From Rikenellaceae bacterium (GTDB lineage Bacteria > Bacteroidota > Bacteroidia > Bacteroidales > Rikenellaceae): a stretch of 64,000 bases of DNA. Positions 57,099 to 64,000 of the stretch are shown piece after piece. A program made the position numbers and the translations under genes. Where the stretch lies: the NCBI GenBank assembly GCA_015059965.1, contig SUZM01000004.1, forward strand, positions 1 to 64,000. Reading direction: 5' to 3'. Numbering within the stretch: the first letter of the stretch is position 1; each line of letters opens with the position of its first letter. The notes under the pieces are model-generated. The model ran no database searches and had not been told where the DNA came from. It saw nothing but the letters and a program-made list of their open reading frames with translations.

Positions 57099-59003
57099 AT
57101 GGGAAAGATTATTGGTATTGACTTGGGTACGACCAACTCGTGCGTAGCCGTTATGGAGGGCTCGGAGCCCGTTGTTATTCCGAACTCGGAGGGTCATCGC
57201 ACCACCCCTTCGGTGGTTGCCTTCACCGAGGGTGGCGAGCGTAAGGTGGGCGATCCCGCCAAGCGCCAGGCCATCACCAACCCCAAGCGCACGGTCTTCT
57301 CGATCAAGCGCTTCATGGGTGAGCGTTACGACAAGGTGGAGAACGACATCAAGCGTGCCCCCTATTCGATCGTGCGTGGCGACAACAACACCCCTCGCGT
57401 TGAGATTGACGGCCGTCAGTACACGCCGCAGGAGATCTCGGCCATCACGCTCCAGAAGATGAAGAAGACGGCCGAGGACTATCTGGGTCAGGAGGTTACG
57501 GAGGCTGTGATCACCGTACCGGCCTACTTCAGCGACTCGCAGCGTCAGGCCACCAAGGAGGCCGGTGAGATTGCCGGTCTGAAGGTGCGCCGCATCATCA
57601 ACGAGCCTACGGCTGCTGCCCTGGCTTATGGTCTGGACAAGAAGGAGAACGATATGAAGATCGCCGTTTACGACCTGGGTGGCGGTACCTTCGATATCTC
57701 GATCCTGGAGCTTGGCGATGGGGTCTTCGAGGTGAAATCGACCAACGGTGATACCCACCTCGGCGGTGATGACTTCGACCATGTGCTGATCGACTATATG
57801 GCAGAGGCCTTCAAGGCCGAGCACGGTGTGGATCTGCGCCAGGATCCGATGGCCCTGCAGCGCCTGAAGGAGGCGGCCGAGAAGGCCAAGATCGAGCTCT
57901 CGTCCTCGACCACGACGGAGATCAACCTCCCCTATATCATGCCCGTAAACGGCATTCCGCAGCACCTGGTGATGAGCCTGACGCGTGCCAAGTTCGAGCA
58001 GCTGGCCGACCACCTGATTCGCAAGACCATCGAGCCCTGTAAGATCGCTCTGCGCGATGCCGGCCTCTCGGCTTCGCAGATCGACGAGGTGATCCTGGTG
58101 GGTGGTTCGACCCGTATCCCCGCCATTCAGAAGATTGTCGAGGAGTTCTTCGGCAAGACCCCCAACAAGTCGGTAAACCCCGATGAGGTGGTAGCCGTAG
58201 GTGCCGCTATTCAGGGCGGTGTGCTGACCGGTGAGGTGAAGGATGTGCTGCTGCTCGACGTAACGCCCCTCTCGCTCGGTATCGAGACCCTGGGCGGCGT
58301 GATGACCAAGCTCATCGAAGCCAACACCACCATCCCGACCCGCAAGTCGGAGGTCTTCTCGACGGCTGCCGACAACCAGCCTTCGGTAGAGATCAACGTA
58401 TGCCAGGGCGAGCGCCCGCTGGCCCGCGACAACAAGTCGATCGGCCGCTTCCACCTCGACGGCATCCCCGCCGCTCCGCGTGGTGTGCCGCAGATCGAGG
58501 TAACCTTCGATATCGATGCCAACGGTATTCTCAACGTCTCGGCCAAGGATAAGGGCACGGGCAAGGAGCAGAAGATCCGCATCGAGGCTTCGTCGGGCCT
58601 GACCGAGCAGGAGATCCAGCGCATGCGCGATGAGGCCAAGGCCAACGAGGAGAAGGATAAGGCCGAGAAGGAGCGCATCGACAAGATCAACGCCGCCGAC
58701 TCGAACATCTTCGCCACCGAGAAGCAGCTCAAGGAGTATGGCGACAAGATTCCCGCCGAGAAGAAGTCGGCTATCGAGTCCTCGCTTGCCAAACTCAAGG
58801 AGGCTCACAAGAACCAGGATATTGCCGCTATTGATGCCGCTATCGCCGAGCTCAACACCGCTTGGCAGGCCGCCTCGCAGGATATCTACGCCCAGCAACA
58901 GGCCCAGCAGCAGGCCAACCCCGGTGCCGGTCAGCAGAATGCCGGTCAGCAGGGTGGTGCACAGCAGCAGCCTGAGGATGTAGAGTTTGAGGAGGTAAAG
59001 TAG
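57099..59003 (+). CDS. dnaK: Molecular chaperone DnaK
   Basis: [21 protein letters not shown]; full Hsp70; C-terminal EDVEFEEVK. Confidence 0.98.
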   Translation: MGKIIGIDLGTTNSCVAVMEGSEPVVIPNSEGHRTTPSVVAFTEGGERKVGDPAKRQAITNPKRTVFSIKRFMGERYDKVENDIKRAPYSIVRGDNNTPRVEIDGRQYTPQEISAITLQKMKKTAEDYLGQEVTEAVITVPAYFSDSQRQATKEAGEIAGLKVRRIINEPTAAALAYGLDKKENDMKIAVYDLGGGTFDISILELGDGVFEVKSTNGDTHLGGDDFDHVLIDYMAEAFKAEHGVDLRQDPMALQRLKEAAEKAKIELSSSTTTEINLPYIMPVNGIPQHLVMSLTRAKFEQLADHLIRKTIEPCKIALRDAGLSASQIDEVILVGGSTRIPAIQKIVEEFFGKTPNKSVNPDEVVAVGAAIQGGVLTGEVKDVLLLDVTPLSLGIETLGGVMTKLIEANTTIPTRKSEVFSTAADNQPSVEINVCQGERPLARDNKSIGRFHLDGIPAAPRGVPQIEVTFDIDANGILNVSAKDKGTGKEQKIRIEASSGLTEQEIQRMRDEAKANEEKDKAEKERIDKINAADSNIFATEKQLKEYGDKIPAEKKSAIESSLAKLKEAHKNQDIAAIDAAIAELNTAWQAASQDIYAQQQAQQQANPGAGQQNAGQQGGAQQQPEDVEFEEVK

Positions 59004-59020
59004 TATAAATCCTTAGATTA

Positions 59021-59144
59021 GAAAAACCGCAGAAAAAGGTATTTCCTGCGTTACACTCAAAGCGGAGCCCTCATTTACGTTCAGTAAACTGCGGGCCCCG
59101 CTTTTTTCGCAAGCCTTGTAAATCCGCTTTTTCTGCGATTTTTC
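59021..59144. repeat. 124-bp composite long hairpin 3' of dnaK
   Basis: outer GAAAAAcCGCAGAAAAAG/CTTTTTCTGCGaTTTTTC; inner AGCGGaGCCC...TTACgttcaGTAA...GGGCcCCGCT. Confidence 0.75.
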
Positions 59145-59369
59145 CCTCTCCCGACGCTCCGACCTTGGAGAAAACGCTCGCCGACGGATTCCTGCATGCC
59201 TTCTTCGGGCTCCGGTTTCGGTTGCGGCAACTCTCTCTCCCCGCCCCCGAAGTTCGATATATTCGCTCATTTTTAGCCTGCAGGGCTCCAATTTTTGCCT
59301 TAAAACCGAGAATTTGTAAGAAAAATGAAAAAAGTTGGTGAAAAAGTTGGCAGTCCCAAAAAAAAGTCG

Positions 59370-59377
59370 TAACTTTG
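59370..59377 (+). promoter_or_regulatory. Putative -7 box TAACTTTG
   Basis: TAnnTTTG upstream of the HTH gene with a TTGG-type -33. Confidence 0.45.
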
Positions 59378-59410
59378 ATAACGCAGAATTAACCTTAAAA
59401 ATTTAGAGAT

Positions 59411-59656
59411 ATGATTATCACTTTTAACGAACTTCGCAGAATCAAGGACAAGTTGCCCAGCGGAAGCTCGCAGCGCATCGCTGACGAGTTGGGGATCGAC
59501 GTAGAGACCGTAAGAAATTATTTCGGTGGCAAGCATACCGATGCCAAGCATGGTGCGGGCGTTCACTTTGAGCAGGGACCCGACGGCGGCGTGGTAACGC
59601 TGGATGACACGGCGATTTTGGATGCGGCGATGCGTATTTTGAATGAGCTTAAATAA
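59411..59656 (+). CDS. Small HTH DNA-binding protein
   Basis: 81 aa; SGSSQRIADELGIDVETVRNYFGGKH helix-turn-helix. Confidence 0.8.
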   Translation: MIITFNELRRIKDKLPSGSSQRIADELGIDVETVRNYFGGKHTDAKHGAGVHFEQGPDGGVVTLDDTAILDAAMRILNELK

Positions 59657-59661
59657 TTTTT

Positions 59662-59770
59662 GATTTTATAGGGCATATTTTGCCCATCTCAAACAAAACC
59701 CGAACGGGACGTACGACAAGTACTACCCGTCCGGGTTTCTTATTGCGATGAACAAAATCTGCTCCTCTAA
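59662..59770. repeat. Family-B palindrome copy B7, 3' arm replaced by a family-C repeat
   Basis: GATTTTATAGGGCATATTTTGCCC...AACCCGaACGGGacGTACgacaaGTACtaCCCGTcCGGGTT...AACAAAATCTGCTCCTCTAA. Confidence 0.92.
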
Positions 59771-59813
59771 CTGCGTCCCCAGCCGAGCGCAAAGCGGAAG
59801 GCGAAAGCCTAAT
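59768..59813. repeat. Family-C repeat copy 1 (TAACTGCGTCCCCAGCCGAGCGCAAAGCGGAAGGCGAAAGCCTAAT)
   Basis: near-identical to 59942-59987; partial match at 53314-53340. Confidence 0.9.
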
Positions 59814-59941
59814 GAACAAAAGGGATGAGCGGCAAATTTATTTGCCAAGGTCAATCCCTTTTGGGCATTACCTCTTCAAGGTCGCTTTGCCGAGGCGCCA
59901 GAGTAGAAACGGCGCAAAAAGTTGCCAACGGCAACGCGCCG

Positions 59942-59987
59942 TAACTGCGGCCCCAGCCGATCGCAAAGCGGAAGGCGAAAGCCTAAT
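59942..59987. repeat. Family-C repeat copy 2
   Basis: TAACTGCGGCCCCAGCCGATCGCAAAGCGGAAGGCGAAAGCCTAAT. Confidence 0.9.
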
Positions 59988-60289
59988 CTAAAAAAGGTTT
60001 GCAAAGCGAATTTCGCTCCCTATTCTATAATATCGCATATAAGCACCTAAAAATAATTCTGAATTGCAAATCTCTGTCGGCTTTCCCTGCTCTGTAAGAT
60101 TTTTTCTCCTCCCATTTTGCTAATCAGCTGAATATCAGCACCCATTTTGGGCGCTCTGTAAGATTTTTCCGATCCTGAAATTTGGATTCGGCCTGAATAT
60201 TTCGTATATTTGTATACGGAAGAGGTCAAAAATGGGCTTGTTGTCCAGGCCTTGATCAGGGACGATGTCTAACTTAAATTTTTTGTCTT

Positions 60290-60781
60290 ATGAAGAAATT
60301 TCTCTTATTGCTTCACCTTTTCATAGGATCGGCGTTTGGTGTTCGTGCCCAGCAGAGTCGTTATCAGGGCGAGGTGAATCTTGGCTTTACCTACGGCCCG
60401 TTTAAAACCGAGTGGTCGGCCTTAGGTCTTCATACCGTTCATGGTGCGCGCACCAGCGACCACTTTTTTGTCGGAGGCGGTTTGGGCCTTGAGGCGGTAG
60501 CCGGTGATTCTGGAGGAGCCGGCTTCTTGGTCCCGATCTATCTCGATTTTAAAGGTTTTCTAGATGCCTCAAAACCGACCACGGGCTATGTCACGCTTGA
60601 TATCGGCCTTATCCCCAACTTTGGTTCCGGTGATCCTTCCGCGGGCTTCTACCTTTGTCCGGCAGTCGGCATCAAGGCTCGTCGTTTCAAGGCTGATCTG
60701 GGATATAAACTCATGGATGAGTTTGGTGCCATCCAATTCCGTGTGGGTCTCTTCTTGGGTGGTGGCAAGTATAGAAAATAA
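60290..60781 (+). CDS. Secreted hypothetical protein, probable small outer-membrane beta-barrel
   Basis: signal peptide MKKFLLLLHLFIGSAFGVRAQ; alternating Gly/aromatic strands. Confidence 0.65.
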   Translation: MKKFLLLLHLFIGSAFGVRAQQSRYQGEVNLGFTYGPFKTEWSALGLHTVHGARTSDHFFVGGGLGLEAVAGDSGGAGFLVPIYLDFKGFLDASKPTTGYVTLDIGLIPNFGSGDPSAGFYLCPAVGIKARRFKADLGYKLMDEFGAIQFRVGLFLGGGKYRK

Positions 60782-60783
60782 AG

Positions 60784-60827
60784 CCTTACAACAACCCCCG
60801 AGTAAATGCTCGGGGGTTGTTGTAAGG
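60784..60827. terminator. 19-bp perfect hairpin, 6-nt loop, directly after the stop codon
   Basis: CCTTACAACAACCCCCGAG taaatg CTCGGGGGTTGTTGTAAGG. Confidence 0.65.
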
Positions 60828-60828
60828 G

Positions 60829-60992
60829 GTAATGAGCAAAGAATTCTTCAATGAGCAAAGAATTCTTTAATGAGCAATGAGCAATGAGCAATGAGCAATG
60901 AGTAATGAGTAATTGGGCTTCGCCCCGAAATATTACTTGGTAATATCCTCATCAACAAAAAGATAATAGCTCATTTCTCATTGCTCATTGAA
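60829..60992. repeat. Heptamer-arm element (TGAGCAA/TTGCTCA arms) with two extra 18-bp direct repeats
   Basis: AATGAGCAAAGAATTCTT x2, CAATGAG x4, TAATGAG x2, core GGGCTTCGCCCCGAAATATTACTTGGTAATATCC, right CTCATTTCTCATTGCTCATTG. Confidence 0.92.
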
Positions 60993-61673
60993 CACTTTCA
61001 GGTTGGTTTTCATCTGCACGGTATTGACTCCGCGGCGCAGGCTGTCCATCTTTTCGACCGAGATCGAGGGGTCCCAGATCGCTTTGCGGCCGTAGGCGTT
61101 CTCGAAGATCGAGAGGTAGTTGTCAATCGGTTGCAAACCCACGCTGTGGCGCAGGCTGTCCAGTCGTTCGGCATCGGCCACGGGCCAGAGGTAGATCTGC
61201 ATCCCTTCGGTGCCCATGTTGAGCACCACGGTCTGTGAGCCGAAGCGCTGCGGGCGTGAGGCGTTCATGTTGAGCCGGTCCTCGAAGAGGGCGTAGTCGT
61301 CTTTGTCGATCGACCCCTGCATGGCGGCCTGCTCCATTTGGGGGAGGTATTTGCGTTGCGATTCGCTGTCGTGCTGAATGATGAGCCAAATGGCCTTATT
61401 GGCCTCCTGGGAGAGCCCTTTGGGCCAGCCCAAGGTGTCGAGCAGGGGGTAGAGTGTCGAGCGGCACTCGTTGTCGACGGCCTCCATGCGTGAGGCGGCC
61501 ATCAGCAGGGTGTCGAGGCTCTTGGAGAGGAGCATCGGTCCGGTTTCGCGGCGTACCTGTTGGTCGCGGCGGCCGAGTTCGACGAGTAGCGAGTCGAGGT
61601 GCTGTGCCTTGAGGGCTGTGGGCAGGGCCATGATCAGTGCCCCGAGCAGCGTGGAGATCCAAACTTTCTTCAT
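60978..61673 (-). CDS. DUF6624-like secreted protein, unknown function
   Basis: signal peptide MKKVWISTLLGALIMALPTALKAQ; DSLLVELGRRDQQVR...WLIIQHDSESQRKYLP...ALFEDRLNMNASRPQRFGSQ. Confidence 0.75.
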   Translation of the reverse strand: MKKVWISTLLGALIMALPTALKAQHLDSLLVELGRRDQQVRRETGPMLLSKSLDTLLMAASRMEAVDNECRSTLYPLLDTLGWPKGLSQEANKAIWLIIQHDSESQRKYLPQMEQAAMQGSIDKDDYALFEDRLNMNASRPQRFGSQTVVLNMGTEGMQIYLWPVADAERLDSLRHSVGLQPIDNYLSIFENAYGRKAIWDPSISVEKMDSLRRGVNTVQMKTNLKVFNEQ

Positions 61674-61774
61674 CTTGATCTGATTCTTGCCTACAAATAT
61701 ACAAAAAAATGTGATACGGTTCCCATTTGGGCAACTTTTTTAAGTGTGAATTTGTCGGTTCACACTTTTTTTAC

Positions 61775-61782
61775 TACCTTTG
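61775..61782 (+). promoter_or_regulatory. Putative -7 box TACCTTTG for secDF
   Basis: TAnnTTTG ~85 nt upstream of the secDF ATG. Confidence 0.45.
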
Positions 61783-61866
61783 TGCGCTTATAGACATTTT
61801 GTGCCCGAAAGGGCGGGTTTATTGAAACGAAAAACAATAAAATAACAACAAAAACTTTTACAAAAA

Positions 61867-64000
61867 ATGCTAAGCAAAGGATTTATCAAACTGATTGCGG
61901 CGTTGCTGGCCCTGGCCTGCATCTTCCAGCTCTCGTTCTCCTTCAAGACGCGCAGCGTGGAGAAGGCAGCCGAGGAGTATGCCGCGTTGTATGAGGTGGA
62001 GGTGCGCGACTCGATGGCCCGCCACTATCTGGATTCGGTGGCTAACCAGCCCGTCTACAACCTGGGTTTCCAGACCTACACCTACAAGGAGTGTAAGGAG
62101 CGTGAGCTGAACCTGGGTCTCGACCTGAAGGGCGGTATGAACGTGATGCTGGAGGTTCAGGTGGCCGACGTCGTGAAGGCACTGGCCGGCGACAGCCAGA
62201 ACGATCCCGCCTTCGTGGCTGCCATCGAGGCTGCCGATGCCGAGCTCAAGGCCGGTACGAACGACTACATCGGTGCCTTCGTAAAGGCTTTCAAGGCCAA
62301 CTCGAATGGAGCTACGCTCGCCTCGATCTTCGTAAGCCCCGACCGCAAGGATATCACCCCCAACTCCTCGGATGAGGAGGTGGAGAAGGTGCTGCGCCAG
62401 GAGACGAGCGATGCCATCGATGCTTCGTTCAACGTGTTGCGTTCGCGTATCGACCACTTTGGTGTAACGCAGCCCAACATCCAGCGCCTGCCCAACTCGA
62501 ACCGTATTCTGGTCGAGCTCCCCGGTGTAAAGGAGCCCGAGCGTGTGCGTAAGCTTTTGCAGGGTACCGCATCGCTGGAGTTCTGGACCACCTACAACGG
62601 TTATGAGCTCCACTCGGCTCTGGCCCGTGCCGATCGCATGGTCAAGTCGCTCCTTACGGAGGAGGTAGCCCAGCAGGAGAGTGCTGAGGTTGCCGAGACC
62701 GCCGAGGTTGCAGAGGAGGCTTCTGAGGTGAAGGATCTCGTGGCTGAGGTGGCCGAGGCTACGGAGACCCCCGAGGTTGCAGAGGAGGCCGTTCTGACGA
62801 GCTATGATGCCGAGCAGAACCCCCTGCTGGCTCTTCTGGATCCTTCGTTTGCCGGAGGTGCCGTGATCGGTGCCGCCTATCCGGCCGATATGGATGCCGT
62901 GGAGTACTACCTCACGCTGCCCCAGGTGCGTGAGCTCTTCCCCGCCGATGTCGATTTCAAGTGGGCCGTTAAGGGCGATCCGCAGATGGATGGCCGCTTC
63001 GCCTTATATACTATTAAGGTAGAGCGTGCCGATGGTAAGGCTCCGCTGGACGGTAGCGTGGTGGTGGATGCTCGCGAGAGCTATGCCGACCAGAGCGCCG
63101 AGGCCCGCGTCTCGATGACCATGAACTCGGAGGGTATTCAGGAGTGGGCACGCCTCACGGGTGAGAACATCAACAAGTGCATCGCCATCGTACTGGACGG
63201 CTTTGTATACTCGGCTCCTGCCGTGCGCACCAAGATCGAGGGGGGTAACTCCGAGATCTCGGGTGGCTTCACGATCCAGGAGGCCAAGGACTTGGCCAAC
63301 GTGCTGAAGTCGGGTAAGGTACCCGCTCCCGCCCGTATCATCCAGGATACCGTAGTTGGTCCCTCGCTCGGTCAGGAGTCGATCAATGCCGGTCTGCTCT
63401 CGTTCGTGCTGGCCTTCGCCCTCGTACTGCTCTACATGGGTCTCTTCTACCGCACGGCCGGTTGGTTGGCCGATATCGCCCTGCTGTTCAACGTCTTCCT
63501 GCTGATGGGTGTACTCGTGTCGTTCGGCGCTGTGCTGACCCTGCCCGGTATCGCCGGTATCGTCCTGACGATGGGTATGGCCGTGGATGCCAACGTAATT
63601 ATCTACGAGCGTATCAAGGAGGAGCTGCGTGGCGGTAAGGGCCTGAGCCTCGCCATCAAGGATGGTTTCTCGAACGCCTACTCGGCTATTATCGACGGTA
63701 ACTTGACGACCATCATCACCGGTATCGTCCTCTTCGTATTCGGTACGGGTCCCGTTCAGGGCTTCGCCACGACCCTCGTTATCGGTATCCTGACCTCGCT
63801 CTTCTGCTCGATCTTCATCACCCGTCTGCTGCTGGAGTGGGTGGTTGCCAAGTGGGGCAAGCTCTCCTTCTCGCGTAAGTTCTCGGAGAACTTCCTGGCT
63901 AATGTGAAGTTCGACTTCGTGGGCAAGTGCAAGTACTCGTTCATCGCTTCGGGTACGGTGCTCGTTCTCTCGGTGATCTCGCTCTTCGTCCTGGGCCTGA
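61867..64000 (+). CDS. secDF: Protein translocase subunit SecDF (3' truncated by window end)
   Basis: LNLGLDLKGGMNVMLEV; TLPGIAGIVLTMGMAVDANVIIYERIKEELR; open frame to the window end, not in the ORF track. Confidence 0.95.
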   Translation, partial: MLSKGFIKLIAALLALACIFQLSFSFKTRSVEKAAEEYAALYEVEVRDSMARHYLDSVANQPVYNLGFQTYTYKECKERELNLGLDLKGGMNVMLEVQVADVVKALAGDSQNDPAFVAAIEAADAELKAGTNDYIGAFVKAFKANSNGATLASIFVSPDRKDITPNSSDEEVEKVLRQETSDAIDASFNVLRSRIDHFGVTQPNIQRLPNSNRILVELPGVKEPERVRKLLQGTASLEFWTTYNGYELHSALARADRMVKSLLTEEVAQQESAEVAETAEVAEEASEVKDLVAEVAEATETPEVAEEAVLTSYDAEQNPLLALLDPSFAGGAVIGAAYPADMDAVEYYLTLPQVRELFPADVDFKWAVKGDPQMDGRFALYTIKVERADGKAPLDGSVVVDARESYADQSAEARVSMTMNSEGIQEWARLTGENINKCIAIVLDGFVYSAPAVRTKIEGGNSEISGGFTIQEAKDLANVLKSGKVPAPARIIQDTVVGPSLGQESINAGLLSFVLAFALVLLYMGLFYRTAGWLADIALLFNVFLLMGVLVSFGAVLTLPGIAGIVLTMGMAVDANVIIYERIKEELRGGKGLSLAIKDGFSNAYSAIIDGNLTTIITGIVLFVFGTGPVQGFATTLVIGILTSLFCSIFITRLLLEWVVAKWGKLSFSRKFSENFLANVKFDFVGKCKYSFIASGTVLVLSVISLFVLGL

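Noticed and set aside
57081-58898. 605-aa minus-strand ORF antisense to dnaK
   Set aside because: Typical dnaK antisense open frame; no independent support.

Overview
About 64 kb of a high-GC Bacteroidota chromosome. Gene content and codon usage look Rikenellaceae/Alistipes-like, but that taxon call is inference. Most of the window is core genome: recX-prmC-aroC-aroA-lptB; recQ; tkt; tig-clpP-clpX; a LytTR/LytS pair; rnhA; valS; lon; kdsB-kdsA-kdsD; a nitroreductase; GH97; ubiE/menG; an SGNH-MBOAT pair; a cobalamin riboswitch followed by a btuG-like/btuB/btuF/btuC/btuD operon; rsmA; dnaK; and a 3'-truncated secDF. I saw no CRISPR array, transposase, prophage, rRNA or convincing tRNA. The most unusual content is between genes. 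(i) Tandem heptanucleotide arrays of several unrelated unit sequences ((TAATGAG/CAATGAG)n, (TTCAAAA)n/(TTTTGAA)n, (GGTTATC/AGTTATC)n), in several places arranged as inverted arms around a shared ~55-bp core (consensus about GGGCTTryGCmCCGAAATATTyyctGGTaATATTC...ACAAGGAAAATAAT). (ii) A second family of ~110-130-bp imperfect palindromes (7 copies) whose inner stem (..A.RKGGGC-A-GTAC loop GTAC-A-GCCC..) covaries between copies. (iii) Smaller repeat families. The heptamers form the stop codon and last residues of three genes, and they appear to supply -33-like TTTG boxes to three promoters. Everything here was read by eye from the sequence plus the supplied ORF track; no searches or folding were run.
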